Shown one piece after another: positions 1 to 11,835 of a DNA stretch of 64,000 nt. Numbering within the stretch: the first letter of the stretch is position 1; each line of letters starts with the position of its first letter. This stretch comes from Patagioenas fasciata (taxonomy: Eukaryota > Chordata > Aves > Columbiformes > Columbidae). The notes below the pieces were generated by a model. It worked only from the letters and a program-made list of their open reading frames with translations. It did no database searches and was not told the DNA's origin. Made by a program: the position numbers and the translations under genes. Location of the stretch: positions 339,001 to 403,000 of the forward strand of contig NC_092520.1 in assembly GCF_037038585.1 (NCBI RefSeq). Direction: 5' to 3'.

Positions 1-874
1 AGGGGCTTCCGGCTCCGGTCCAGGAGCACGGGTGGGCGCTGGCCCCGGGCCCGCAGCGGTGCTGCTTTGTCTGCCGGCACCCGTGTCCCCTCGGGTGACT
101 CATGGAGCTCCCAGCTGCCCCCCATGGCTGCTCTGTGGGGATCTGGGGTGATCGGGGCCCAGTCAGTGCATCGTGCTGTGCTGGGGGGTGTCTGCGGGGC
201 CAGGGTGGGGACGGGACAGGGGCTGGGACAAGGGACAGGAGCTGGGGTGGGGACAGGGGACAGGGGCCAGAGTGGGGGACAGGGACTGGAACAAGGGACA
301 GGGGCCAGGAGATGGGGCCAGGAGATGGGGACAGGAGATGGGGACAGGGAACAGGGGCTGGGGTATGGGGACAGGGGCTGGAACAAGGGACAGGAGCTGG
401 AGACAGGGGCCGGGGCATGGGGACAGGGGCCGGGATATGGGGACAGGAGATGGGGACAGGGAACAGGGGCTGGAGTATGGGGACAGGGGCCGGGGTGGGG
501 TACAGGGGCTGGGGACAGGGGACAGGGTATGGGGACAGGGGTTGGGACAGGGTATGGGGACAGGGGTTGGAACAAGGGACAGGAGCTGGGGTGAGGGACA
601 GGGGCTGGAACAAGGGACAGGAGCTGGGGTGGGGGACAGGGACTGGGGACAGTGACTGGAACAAGGGACAGGAGCTGGGGTGGGGGACAGGGACTGGGGA
701 CAGTGGCTGGAACAAGGGACAGGAGCTGGCGTGGGGGACAGGGACTGGGGACAGTGGCTGGAACAAGGGACAGGAGCTGGGGTGGGGGACAGGCGCTGTG
801 CGGAGCCGCGGGAGCCTGCGTGGGCCTGTCGCGTGAGCGGGTGTCGTGACTGGTGTCCCTGTCCCCGTCCCCAG
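1..874 (+). repeat. Intron of the FBXW7-like gene with a GGGACAGG-type array
   Basis: No exon is recognisable here. The segment ends in a normal acceptor (CCCCAG at 869-874) that opens the first visible FBXW7-like exon, so it is read as the 3' part of an intron. From about 196 to 800 it is an imperfect purine-rich tandem array built on words such as GGGACAGGGGCTGG. Long open frames through it are a by-product of the repeat and have no codon homology. Confidence 0.7.
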
Positions 875-3800
875 CGGTGGAGCGGCCCAGAGAAGCTGCT
901 GGCGCTGGACGAGCTCATCGACCGCTGCGAGCCCTCCCAGATCAAGTACATGATGCAGGTCATTGAGCCCCAGTTCCAGAGGGATTTCATCTCCCTGCTG
1001 CCCAAGGAGGTGAGCGGGGCTGGGGACAGGGTGGCCCTGGCACCGGTGAGCAGCCTGGAGCCGCCGTGACCGCGTCGCCCCCGCAGCTCGCGCTGTACGT
1101 GCTGTCGTTCCTGGAGCCGCGGGACCTGCTGCGCGCTGCCCAGACCTGCCGCTACTGGCGGGTCCTGGCTGAGGACAACCTGCTGTGGCGGGAGAAATGC
1201 CGCGAGGAGGGCATCGAGGAGCCCTTGAACCTGCGGAAGCGGCGCCTGCTGAGCCCCGGGTTCATGTACAGCCCCTGGAAATTCGCCTTCATGCGGCAGC
1301 ACAAGATCGACATGAACTGGCGCAGCGGGGAGCTCAAGGCCCCCAAGGTGGGTGCTCTGGGGCGTCCCCGTGGGGACCCACGCTCGGGAGCTGTGGCGGG
1401 TGGGAAGCTGCCGCAGCAGGGAGGCAGCAGAGAAACACCTGGGACCACTGAGACTTCTGAAAGTGCCTCAGGAAAAGATGGGCGCAGGTGGCCTGTCTGC
1501 AGGAGCACAGGCCCGGCACAGCCTCTGCCAGCACGGGACTTTCAGTTTAAAGACACGTCCACCTGGCAACACGGGAGCTTGAGGCCCCACGGCTCCGGCT
1601 CCTGCTCCAGGTCCCGCACAGCTCAGGACTCCCCCGCGGCTCCTGCTCCAGGTCCTGCACAGCTCAGGGCTCTCCTGCAGCTCCTGCTCCAGGTCCCGCA
1701 CAGCTCGGGGCTCTCCCGCGGCTCCTACTCCAGGTCTCTTGCAGCTCGGGGCTCTCCTGCGGCTCCAGCAGCTCCGGGGCAGCCGCGTGGGCGAGGCTGC
1801 GGTTCTGCAGCACAGGAAGGGTCCCCGGGCCCCGGGAAGGGGGTTTGTCCCCCCAGCCCCTCCCGCAGTGGCCGGGTCCCAGGAGCGGTGCCCCCGTGGG
1901 CCCAGCCCGGCCGGCCCGGGTGCAGAGTCCCGGGGTCGGGTTCGTCCCGGCCGAGGCCCCTGGGGCCGTGCAGGGCGGGTGAGCAGAGCCCCGGCCCCAC
2001 CGGCTCCGCATGGGGAGCGGCCCCATCCTGCTCCGCTGGGGCTGTGCAGGCTCATTGGGGCTCAGTCCTGCTCCGCTGGGGCTGTGCAGACCCATTGGGG
2101 CTCAGTCCTGCTCCGCTGGGGCTGTGCAGACCATTGGTGCTCAGTCCTGCTCCGCTGGGGCTGTGCAGACCATTGGGGCTCAGTCCTGCTCCGCTGGGGC
2201 TGTGCAGGCTCATTGGTGCTCAGTCCTGCTCCGCTGGGGCTGTGCAGACCATTGGGGCTCAGTCCTGCTCCGCTGGGGCTGTGCAGACCATTGGGGCTCA
2301 GTCCTGCTCCGCTGGGGCTGTGCAGGCTCATTGGTGCTCAGTCCTGCTCTGCTGGGGCTGTGCAGACCATTGGGGCTCAGTCCTGCTCCGCTGGGGCTGT
2401 GCAGACCATTGGGGCTCAGTCCTGCTCCGCTGGGGCTGTGCAGGCTCATTGGGGCTCAGTCCTGCTCCGCTGGGGCTGTGCAGACCATTGGGGCTCAGTC
2501 CTGCTCCGCTGGGGCTGTGCAGGCTCATTGGGGCTCAGTCCTGCTCCGCTGGGGCTGTGCAGGCTCATTGGGGCTCAGTCCTGCTCCGCTGGGGCTGTGC
2601 AGGCTCATTGGGGCTCAGTCCTGCTCCGCTGGGGCTGTGCAGACCATTGGGGCTCAGTCCTGCTCCGCTGGGGCTGTGCAGGCTCATTGGGGCTCAGTCC
2701 TGCTCCACTGGGGCTGTGCAGACCATTGGGGCTCAGTCCTGCTCCGCTGGGGCTGTGCAGACCATTGGGGCTCAGTCCTGCTCCGCTGGGGCTGTGCAGA
2801 CCATTGGGGCTCAGTCCTGCTCCGCTGGGGCTGTGCAGACCATTGGGGCTCAGTCCTGCTCCGCTGGGGCTGTGCAGGCTCATTGGGGCTCAGTCCTGCT
2901 CTGCTGGGGCTGTGCAGGCTCATTGGGGCTCAGTCCTGCTCCGCTGGGGCTGTGCAGGCTCATTGGGGCTCAGTCCTGCTCCGCTGGGCTGTGCAGGCTC
3001 GTGCGGGGCCGCGGGTCCACAGACCCCGAGCTCAGCAGCTGGTGCGGCCTTAACCGCCACAAGGGTCCCTCGGTGCTCCGGAGTCCCCGTGCAGCCCGCT
3101 GTCCCCAGCACCCCCGCAGGAAGCAGCAGGAGGTGCCAGGTGTGACAGACGGGACCGTCTGCTCGTCCCTCGGCGCTCGCTGCCTCCCGCCGCTCGGGTT
3201 CGCTCTGAGCCCCCTCGCCTCCCTCCGCGCCCGTGTTGTCCCGCAGGTGCTGAAGGGGCACGACGACCACGTCATCACCTGCCTGCAGTTCTGCGGCAAC
3301 CGCATCGTCAGCGGCTCGGACGACAACACGCTCAAGGTGTGGTCGGCGGTCACCGGCGAGGTGAGGGGGCCGCTGTCCGTCCGGGACCGGCGCCACCGGC
3401 ACGGCGCGGCGTGCAGGGCTTGGTCCGGGCGCGGGGCAGGACCCGGCGGCCCCGTGGCCGCGGGAGGGCGGGGAGAGCTGCAGGCGCGTGGTGGCACACG
3501 GGCAGGGCTTTGCCACGAGTGCGTCCCCGCTCCTGGAGACCCGGGAGGGCAGAGCTCCACAGGGCTCAGAAGAGCTGGTGCTCATGGTGACACAGGGCTC
3601 TGGTGGGGGCCGCGTGTGTCCCAGAGGGACGGGCTGGCGACCCAGGGCGTCACGAGTGCCCCCGGGCGCGTCCCGCGCGTGGCTCGTCCTTGTCCCCGCC
3701 GTCCGGCCCTTCCCCTCCAGCGTGTCCCCCCTGGTTCCGCGCAGTGCGTGCAGACGCTGGTGGGGCACACCGGCGGCGTGTGGTCATCCCAGATGAGGGA

Positions 3801-6800
3801 CAGCGTCGTCATCAGCGGCTCCACGGACCGGACGCTCAAGGTGTGGAACGCGGACACGGGCGAGTGCGTGCACACGCTGTACGGGCACACGTCCACGGTG
3901 CGCTGCATGCACCTGCACGGGAACAGGTACGGGCGCCGGCGTCGGGCTGCTCCGTCCCGCAGGGGGCACAGGGAGGTGTGGGGGGCCTGGGCCTGTCTGT
4001 GGTGGGGGCTGATGAGGAGGATGGGACAGACTTTTGAGCAGGGCCTGTTGTGACAGGACAAGGGGTGATGGGTTAAACTAAGGGAGGGAGATTGAGGCTG
4101 GATATAAGGAATTGTTGCCCTGAGGGTGGTGAGAGCCTGGCCCAGGTTGGGCAGAGAGGTGGTGGCTGAACCATCCCTGGAGACATCCCAGGCCAGGCTG
4201 GACGGGGCTCTGAGCACCCTGAGCTGGTGAAGATGTCCCTGTCATGGCAGGGGGGGCACTGGGGGGCTGGGACGGTCCCTTCAACCGAAACTGTTCTGTG
4301 ATAAGGGCGGGTGAAGGTGCAGAGGTGTCGGGGCTTGGGGCTTTGCAGCTGAAGCTGCTGTGCACGGTGTCCCCGGGATGGTGGGCTGGGGCCGCCCCGG
4401 GAAGCTCGCGTGTCGGGGGCGCCCGATGGGCTCCGAGCACGTCCTCGCCCGCAGGGTCGTGAGCGGCTCCCGGGACGCCACCCTGCGCCTGTGGGACATC
4501 GAGACGGGGCAGTGTCTGCACGTGCTGATGGGGCACGTGGCCGCCGTGCGCTGCGTGCAGTACGACGGGCACAAGGTGGTGAGCGGCGCCTACGACTACA
4601 CGGTGAAGGTGTGGGACCCCGAGAGCGAGAGCTGCACGCACACGCTGCAGGGGCACACGAACCGCGTCTACTCCCTGCAGGTGAGCCCTGCGCCCCTTCC
4701 TCCCGCCTGCGCCGCAGGGACACACGGACCGCGGGGACACACGGACCGCGGGGACACACGGACCGTGGGGACACACGGACTGGGTGGGACACACTGACTG
4801 TGCGGGACCCGCTCTGACCCCACATGCACACCACAGGAACATGCACGCATGGCACAGGAACACACGCACCACAGGGACACACTGCGCGGGACACACGGAC
4901 TGCAGGGACACACAGACCGGGTGGGACCCGCTCTGACCCCACACGCACGCTGCAGGGACACAGATGCACCCTGCAGGGACACGCACACCACAGGGACACG
5001 CACACCTGCGTTAGGCTGGGGCTCAGTCTCCCCTGGGTTAGGCCGGGGCTCAGTCCCCCCTGGGTTAGGCCGGGGCTCAGTCCCCCCTGAGTTAGGCAGG
5101 GGCTCAGTCTCCCCTGAGTTAGGCAGGGGCTCAGTCTCCCCTGAGTTAGGCAGGGGCTCAGTCTCCCCTGGGTTAGGCAGGGGCTCAGTCTCCCCTGGGT
5201 TAGGCCGGGGCTCAGTCCCCCCTGAGTTAGGCAGGGGCTCAGTCTCCCCTGGGTTAGGCCAGGGCTCAGTCTCCCCTGGGTTAGGCCGGGGCTCAGTCCC
5301 CCCTGAGTTAGGCAGGGGCTCAGTCTCCCCTGGGTTAGGCCGGGGCTCAGTCCCCCCTGGGTTAGGCCGGGGCTCAGTCCCCCCTGGGTTAGGCAGGGGC
5401 TCAGTCTCCCCTGGGTTAGGCCGGGGCTCAGTCCCCCCTGAGTTAGGCAGGGGCTCAGTCTCCCCTGGGTTAGGCCGGGGCTCAGTCCCCCCTGAGTTAG
5501 GCAGGGGCTCAGTCTCCCCTGGGTTAGGCCGGGGCTCAGTCCCCCCTGGGTTAGGCCGGGGCTCAGTCTCGCCTGAGTTAGGCAGGGGCTCAGTCCCCCC
5601 TGGGTTAGGCCAGGGCTCAGTCCCCCCTGGGTTAGGCCGGGGCTCAGTCTCCCCTGGGTTAGGCCAGGGCTCAGTCCCCCCTGAGTTAGGCCGGGGCTCA
5701 GTCTCCCCTGGGTTAGGCCGGGGCTCAGTCCCCCCTGGGTTAGGCCGGGGCTCAGTCCCCCCGGGTTAGGCCGGGGCTCAGTCTCCCCTGGGTTAGGCCG
5801 GGGCTCAGTCCCCCCTGGGTTAGGCCGGGGCTCAGTCTCCCCTGGGTTAGGCCGGGGCGCAGTCCCCCCTGGGTTAGGCCGGGGCTCAGTCCCCCCTGGG
5901 TTAGACCCGTTTACAGCCTGGCCAGATCGGCTGTGGTCCTTATAACGTGGTCCAGTATTTTCTCCTTTGTTCAGGACCCCGTTTATTGCCGGGGTCCCAC
6001 CCCCTGCCCCATAGCCCGGGAGGTGAAGTCACCTGTCCCAGCTGGGGAGGATGTGACTGGCAGCTCTGGGTACGTGGGGACAGGGACAGTGGGGCACGGC
6101 GGGTGCCATGAGCCACCAGCTGCCCATTGAGAGTCCCGGGTCTCATCGGGGGTGTGCAGCTGTGTCTGTGGCAGTTTGGGGGTCCCACACGTGCCACAGG
6201 TGCTGCTCTATGGCAGTTTGGTGGTCCCACACGTGCCACGGGCGCTGCTCTATGGCAGTTTGGTGGTCCCACACGTGCCACGGGCGCTGCTCTATGGCAG
6301 TTTGGTGGTCCCACGCGTGCCACGGGCGCTGCTCTATGGCAGTTTGGTGGTCCCACGCGTGCCGTGGGTGCTGCTCTATGGCAGTTTGGGGGTCCCACAC
6401 GTGCCGTGGGCGCTGCTCTATGGCAGTTTGGTGGTCCCACGCGTGCCGTGGGTGCTGCTCTATGGCAGTTTGGTGGTCCCACGCGTGCCGTGGGTGCTGC
6501 TCTATGGCAGTTTGGTGGTCCCACACGTGCCGTGGGTGCTGCTCTATGGCAGTTTGGTGGTCCCACGCGTGCCACGGGCGCTGCTCTATGGCAGTTTGGT
6601 GGTCCCACGCGTGCCACGGGCGCTGCTCTATGGCAGTTTGGTGGTCCCACACGTGCCACGGGCGCTGCTCTGTGGCAGTTTGGTGGTCCCACACGTGCCG
6701 TGGGCGCTGCTCTATGGCAGTTTGGTGGTCCCACGCGTGCCACGGGCGCTGCTCTATGGCAGTTTGGTGGTCCCACACGTGCCGTGGGTGCTGCTCTATG

Positions 6801-7795
6801 GCAGTTTGGTGGTCCCACGCGTGCCACGGGCGCTGGTTGTGTCTCCGCAGTTCGACGGGACCCACATCGTGAGCGGCTCCCTGGACACGTCCATCCGCGT
6901 GTGGGACGTGGAGAGCGGGAACTGCCTGCACACGCTCATGGGGCACCAGTCGCTCACCAGCGGCATGGAGCTCCGCGACAACATCCTGGTGTCCGGCAAC
7001 GCCGACTCCACCGTCAAGATCTGGGACATCAAGACGGGGCAGTGCCTGCAGACGCTGCAGGGTGAGTGCGGGACGGCGCCGCAGACGGATGTGGCGTCAC
7101 GGCCAGATGTGGCGTCACGGCCAGATGTGGTGTCACGGCCAGATGTGGTGTCACGGCCAGGTGTTGCAGCACAGCCAGATGTGGCAGCACAGGGCAGATG
7201 TGGCAACACAGCCAGATGTGGCGGTGCATGGGGAGATGTGGCGGCACAGCCAGATGTGGTGTCACGTGCAGATGCGCTGGCACAGCCAGATGTGGCGGTG
7301 CAAGGCAGATGTGGCGGCACACCCAGATGTGGCGGTGCAGGGCAGATGTGGCGGCACAGCCAGATGTGGTGTCACGTGCAGATGTGGCGGCACACCCCGA
7401 TGTGGCGGTGCAGGGCAGATGTGGCGGCACACCCCGATGTGGCGGTGCGGGCAGGTGTTCCCCGCGGCGGGTGCCTCTGAGCGCGCTGCAGGGGCCGCGG
7501 GACTGACGGACCGACCCCCCCTGCAGGGCCCAGCAAGCACCAGAGCGCCGTGACGTGCCTGCAGTTCAGCTCCAAGTTCGTGGTCACCAGCTCCGACGAC
7601 GGCACCGTCAAGCTCTGGGACCTCAAGACGGGCGAGTTTGTGCGCAACCTGGTGGCGCTGGAGAGCGGGGGCAGCGGGGGCGTCGTGTGGCGCATCCGCG
7701 CCTCCAACACCAAGCTGGTGTGCGCCGTGGGCAGCCGCAACGGCACGGAGGAGACCAAGCTGCTGGTGCTGGACTTCGACGTGGACCTGAAGTGA
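875..7795 (+). CDS. FBXW7-like F-box/WD40 protein (5'-partial, 7 exons)
   Basis: Exons are 875-1009, 1087-1347, 3247-3360, 3745-3926, 4455-4680, 6851-7061 and 7527-7795 (stop TGA 7793-7795). All introns are GT-AG and phases match, giving 465 codons. The protein aligns end to end with the C-terminal part of vertebrate FBXW7: the dimerisation segment (ALDELID), the F-box ([15 protein letters not shown]), then eight WD40 blades ending in [15 protein letters not shown]7 is the substrate receptor of an SCF ubiquitin ligase that binds phosphodegrons. The three degron-binding arginines of human FBXW7 (R465, R479, R505) are present in [18 protein letters not shown] and [10 protein letters not shown]. 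Vertebrate FBXW7 is nearly invariant, yet this copy differs at many sites, such as [14 protein letters not shown] for IDSCEPTQVKHMMQ. I therefore infer a second paralogue rather than the FBXW7 orthologue. Upstream exons lie left of the window. No break is seen. Confidence 0.93.
2030..2997 (+). repeat. 39-40 bp minisatellite in FBXW7-like intron 2
   Basis: About 24 near-identical head-to-tail units sit in the 1.9-kb intron between the F-box exon and the first WD40 exon. Each contains GGGGCTCAGTCCTGCTCCGC followed by TGGGGCTGTGCAG. Two versions alternate, ending in ACCATT or GCTCATT. The rest of the intron (1348-2029, 2998-3246) is unique GC-rich sequence without a recognisable gene. Confidence 0.9.
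4021..4303 (+). mobile_element. CR1 LINE, 3'-end fragment
   Basis: The text GGGCCTGTTGTGACAGGACA, then ATTGAGGCTGGATATAAGGA, and an end in CTGTTCTGTGAT match the 3' tail of bird CR1 retroposons, which finish in short ATTCTRTG-type repeats and lack poly(A). It is a 5'-truncated copy inside an FBXW7-like intron. It stands out as less GC-rich than its surroundings. Confidence 0.85.
5022..5904 (+). repeat. 27-bp minisatellite in FBXW7-like intron 5
   Basis: About 33 units of 27 bp, each built as GGGTTAGGC(C/A)GGGGCTCAGT followed by CYCCCCT. The unit length is divisible by three, so the array stays open in all three forward frames. It contains TTAGGC words but is interstitial and has a longer unit, so it is not a telomere. 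Confidence 0.92.
6168..6838 (+). repeat. 42-bp minisatellite ending just before an FBXW7-like acceptor
   Basis: Sixteen units of 42 bp carry GCAGTTTGGTGGTCCCAC, then ACGTGCC, then GGGCGCTGCTCTATG. The last unit lies 12 bp before the acceptor CTCCGCAG (6843-6850), so the array replaces most of the usual branch-point region. Confidence 0.92.
7078..7455 (+). repeat. 18-bp and longer GATGTGGCG arrays in the last FBXW7-like intron
   Basis: Tandem GATGTGGCGTCACGGCCA-like units of about 18 bp give way to longer composite units built from the same words. The array fills most of the 465-bp intron between the last two exons. Confidence 0.85.
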
Positions 7796-8000
7796 GCCCG
7801 GCGGGTCCGGGCCGGGCGCGGGGTCCCGTGGGCCGGGCGCGGTGGGGCTGGACCCCCGCAGCTGCGCCCCCCCGGGCTGTAAATACCGACTGCAGCTGTC
7901 TGGGCCTTATTTATATACGTGTGGGCTCCCCGCGGGGAGCGCGCCCGGCCGGGCGCTGTGCGGAGCATGTTTTGTACACTAATAGATCGATTTATTTCTG
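7796..8000 (+). terminator. FBXW7-like 3' UTR and possible poly(A) signal
   Basis: After the stop codon the sequence is GC-rich, then turns AT-rich (7880-8010, with TTATTTATATACG and TTTGTACAC). No AATAAA is present. The best candidate is the variant AATAGA at 7981-7986 followed by a T-rich stretch. This 3' end is inferred. Confidence 0.35.
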
Positions 8001-8298
8001 TACCTGGGGCCTGCTTCTGCCCCCCACGGTCCCTGAGCTGTGCCCCCTGCACCCCCGCAGTCCCTGAGCTGCCCCCCGGTCCCTGAGCTGTGCTCGCTGC
8101 CCCCGCATCCCGTGTGGCTGCAGGCAGAGCGGGGAGCGCGCAGCCGTCCCCAGAGCCTCCGACCCGGGACCCACCCATCCTGCACCCTTGGGCCCCTGTC
8201 TGGGTGCCCTCTGCCCGGCGTCCTGTGTCTGCGCCCCCGGTCCGTGTTTCGGGCAGCGCAGCGCACTGGCCGTTGCACGAGGGGCTGAGCATGAGCGC

Positions 8299-9187
8299 GG
8301 GGACATCTTACTGTCACTAAGTTTGCAGGTGACACCAGGTTGGGTGGGAGTGTTGATCTCTGGGGGGCGGGATGGACACACAGAGGGGTCTGGGCAGGAA
8401 GGACACACAGAGGGGTCTCGACCGGCTGGATCGAGGGGCTGAGGCCATTTTTACGAGGTTCACAAGGCCAAGGGCCGGGTCCTGCACTGGGGTCACAGCA
8501 ACCCCATGGACGCTGCAGCTGGGGAACAGCGGCTGGAAAAGGGCCTGGGGGTGTTGGTGACAGCGGCTGAACATGAGCCAGAGTGTGCCCAGGGGCCAAG
8601 AGGCCACAGCATCCTGGCTGGGACCAGCACTGGGGTGGCCAGCAGGACTAGAGGAGTGATTGTGCCACTGTACTTGGCACTGGGGAGGCCAAACCTCGAA
8701 TCCTGGGGTCAGGTTTGAGCCCCTCATCATCATCATCATCATCAGGACATCAAGGCACTAGAGAGAGTGGAGAGAAGGGAACGGAGCTGGTGAGGGGCTG
8801 GAGCACAAGTGTGATGGGAGCGGCTGAGGGACCTGGGGGTTCAGCTGGAGAACAGGAGCTGAGGGGAGACCTTCTGATCTCTGAACTGCCTGAAAGGAGC
8901 TTGGAGCCAGGGGGGTCGGGCTCTGCTCCCCAGGAACAAGCGCCAGGAGCAGAGGAAACGGCCTCAAGTTGCGCCAGGGGAGGTTGAGGTTGGATGTGGG
9001 AACAATTTCTTCCCCAAAGGGCTGTGGGGCATTGGAACAGGCTGCCCAGGGCAGTGCTGGAGTCACCAGCCCTGGAGGGCTGGACAGACGGACAGGAGGT
9101 TCTCAGGACAGGGGGCAGTGCTGGGTGGGTTATGGGTGGTCTCCATGATCTTGAGGGGCTTTCCCAACTGTGATGATTCTGTGATTC
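8299..9187 (+). mobile_element. CR1 LINE, longer 3' fragment
   Basis: Starts near CACTAAGTTTGCAGGTGACA, passes through GTGATTGTGCCACTGTACTT and GGGCATTGGAACAGGCTGCC, and ends in TGATTCTGTGATTC, all typical of the CR1 3' part. A short CATCATCAT run interrupts it near 8723-8743. It lies between the FBXW7-like and SMPD1 genes and shows no intact open frame. Confidence 0.9.
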
Positions 9188-9234
9188 CGTCTCGGGGCAG
9201 CGCCACAGGTCACGCAGCCGTGGGCAGCCGCGCT

Positions 9235-9395
9235 GCGGCGGTGACACTGGGGACGGCAGTGACACTGGGGACGGCGGTGACACTGAGGATGGCGGTGACA
9301 CTGGGGACGGCGGTGACACTGGGGACGGCGGTGACACTGAGGATGGCGGTGACACTGGGGACGGCGGTGACACTGGGGACAGCAGAGCTGGGCAG
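9235..9395 (+). repeat. 18-bp GTGACACTG array
   Basis: About nine units reading GCGGTGACACTGGGGACG with GAGGAT variants, starting about 50 bp after the CR1 tail. Intergenic, no gene seen. Confidence 0.85.
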
Positions 9396-9489
9396 GCGGC
9401 ACCGGCCCCGCCGGCGCCCCCAGGCGGGTGAGCACCAGCCCCTGCGGCCGCTGCAGCTGCTTCCCCGGGAGCTGCAGCCCCACGGGGAC

Positions 9490-9735
9490 AATGCAGGGAT
9501 GGCGTGGGGACAGCGCAGGGACAGTAGGGACAGATCAGGGGCAGCATGGGGACAGCACAGGGACAGTGTGGGGACAGCACGGGGACAGCACAGGGACACC
9601 GTGGGGACAGCACAGGGACAGTGTGGGGACAGCATGGGGATGGTGTGGGGACAGCATGGGGATGGTGTGGGGACAGTGTGGGGACAGCATGGGGATGGTG
9701 TGGGGACAGCGTGGGGCCAGCGTGGGGCCAGCGTG
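9490..9735 (+). repeat. Degenerate GGGGACAGC array
   Basis: Imperfect units built on GGGGACAGCATGGGGATG and GGGGACAGCACAGGGACA. Sequence from 9396 to 9489 and from 9736 to 9937 is unique and GC-rich; I see no gene in it. Confidence 0.8.
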
Positions 9736-9937
9736 GGGCTGGCGGGCGCAGCTGCAGCCCTGGCCGGGCGGCAGAGCTGTGGGGGCTGCTGCGTCCCCTC
9801 CGCCACCCCCAGAGCCGAGGACCCTTCTGTGGGACCAGGAACCCCCGCGCTCCCCCAGCGCAGCGGGGCCTTGGGGACGAGATGGGCCCTGCGGGACGTG
9901 GCTCCTGCCTCCCTGGGTCCGGCTGCAGCCCCGCTCT

Positions 9938-10822
9938 ACTGCCACTGTCACTGCCACTGCTGCTGTCACTGCCACTGTCACTGTCACTGTCACTGCCACT
10001 GTCACTGCCACTGCCACTGTCACTGCCACTGCTGCTGTCACTGCCACTGCCACTGCCACTGCTGCTGCCACTGCCACTGTCACTGCCACTGCCACTGTCA
10101 CTGCCACTGCCACTGCTGCTGTCACTGTCACTGCCACTGTCACTGCCACTGCTGCTGTCACTGCCACTGCCACTGCCACTGCTGCTGCCACTGCCACTGT
10201 CACTGTCACTGCCACTGTCACTGTCACTGCCACTGCTGCTGTCACTGTCACTGCCACTGTCACTGTCACTGCCACTGTCACTGTCACTGCCACTACTACT
10301 GCCACTGCCACTGCCACTGCCACTACTACTGCCACTGCCACTGCCACTGTCACTGTCACTGTCACTGCCACTGCTGCTGTCACTGTCACTGCCACTGTCA
10401 CTGTCTGTGCCACTGCCACTGCTGCTGTCACTGCCACTGCCACTGTCACTGTCACTGCTGCTGTCACTGTCACTGCCACTGTCACTGTCTGTGCCACTGC
10501 CACTGTCGCTGTCACTGTCACTGTCACTGCTGCTGTCACTGTCATGTCGCTGTCACTGTCACTGCCACTGTCTGTGCCACTGCCACTGTCACTGTCACTG
10601 TCGCTGCCACTGCCGATGTCGCTGTCACTGCCACTGTCACTGCAGCTGTCACTGCCACTGTCATGTCACTGTCACTGCCGCTGTCACTGCCGCTGTCACT
10701 GTCACTGTCACTGCCGCTGCCACTGTCACTGCCACTGTCATATCACTGCCGCTGTCGCTGTCACTGCCGCTGTCACTGCCGCTGTCACTGTCACTGTCTC
10801 TGCCACTGTCACTGCACCCTGG
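9938..10822 (+). repeat. Hexameric (CACTGY)n array
   Basis: About 880 bp of CACTGC and CACTGT hexamers, with occasional CTGCTG insertions. In frame it gives Cys-His, Thr-Ala-Val or Leu-Ser-Pro polymers. These are artefacts of the repeat, not protein genes. Confidence 0.93.
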
Positions 10823-10849
10823 TCTGTCCTGGCGTCTCCCCCGGCATCG

Positions 10850-11545
10850 CCAGCGGCACAACCACAACGAATGTGGCTCTGAACGGGTTTCTTTGGGCAA
10901 AGGTGGCCCGAGACGGGCAGGGGAGCAGGGACACGAGGGGCAGTGTCCTTCCTGAACTGGGAGCCCAGCACCGGCCCCAGTGCTGCAGATGGGGCCTCCC
11001 AGGCAGAGCAGAGCAGGAGGAACAACCTCCCTGAGCTGCTGCCCACGCTCTTCCCCACACAGCCCAGGTCCCACTGGCCTCTTGGCCACAGGGCACGTTG
11101 CTGGCTCATGGTCACCCTGTCGTCCCCCCGGACTCCCAGGTCTTTCTCCACAGAGCTGCTTTCAGAAGGTCCCCCAGCCTGTGCTGGTGCCGGGGGTCGT
11201 TCCTCCCCAGGTAAAGGACCCCGCACTTGCCTGGTTAAACTTCATCAGGTTCTTCCCTGCCCGGGCTCCATCCTGCCCAGGTCTCACTGGGGGGCAGCAC
11301 AGCCCTGGTGTGTCAGCCCTTCCCCCGGTTTGGTACCATCAGCAAACGGGCTGAGGGTGCACTCAGTCCCTACATTTAGGTCACTGATGAACAGGCTGAG
11401 CAGGACAGGACCCGGTGCTGAGCGCTGGGGAACGCCGCTGGCTACAGGCCTAAACCAGGCTCTGCGCCGTTGGGCACGGCTCCTGGGCTCTGCCGTCCGG
11501 TCAGTCCATGATCCGTCCCACCGCACGCTCACCCGCACGCGCTGC
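10850..11545 (-). mobile_element. CR1-type LINE fragment, reverse orientation
   Basis: Read on the - strand, this resembles an internal CR1 segment. On the + strand recognisable words are CCAGGTCTTTCTCCACAGAG, CTGCTTTCAGAAGGTC, TTTGGTACCATCAGCAAACG and TCACTGATGAACAGGCTGAG. It is 5'-truncated and diverged, upstream of SMPD1. The subfamily is not assigned. Confidence 0.7.
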
Positions 11546-11574
11546 CTGAGCTCACCCGCGGGACTCCATCTCCC

Positions 11575-11835
11575 ACGGGGCTCCATCATCTCCCACGGTC
11601 CCTCTCGGGCTCCCCCTTCCGCGGGTCCCTCTCGGGCTCCATCTCCCGCGGGTCCCTCTCGGGCTCCCCCTCCCGCGGGTCCCTCTCGGGCTCCATCTCC
11701 CGCGGGTCCCTCTCGGGCTCCATCTCCCGCGAGTCCCTCTCGGGCTCCCCCTCCCGCGGGTCCCTCTCGGCTCCATCTCCCGCGGGTCCCTCTCGGCTCC
11801 ATCTCCCGTGGGTCCCTCTCGAGCGCCCCCTCCCG
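11575..11835 (+). repeat. 27-bp minisatellite in the SMPD1 5' flank
   Basis: About nine units containing TCCCGCGGGTCCCTCTCGGG then CTCC. The array lies 75 to 335 bp before the SMPD1 start codon and so probably overlaps its promoter or 5' UTR. No TATA box is visible nearby. Confidence 0.88.

Noticed and set aside
5022-5904. TTAGGC words suggesting an interstitial telomere
   Set aside because: The vertebrate telomere word is TTAGGG, and here TTAGGC occurs once per 27-bp unit with other sequence between.
875-7795. FBXW7-like as a processed or decayed pseudogene
   Set aside because: It has introns with good splice sites, no internal stop and conserved ligand residues.
9118-11034. Long Cys-His polymer frame resembling a metal-binding protein
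   Set aside because: It is the CACTGY hexamer array read in one frame. The other frames give equally long Leu-Ser and Thr-Ala polymers.
10850-11545. A host gene on the minus strand
   Set aside because: The phrases match common bird CR1-type repeats and no frame stays open over the segment.
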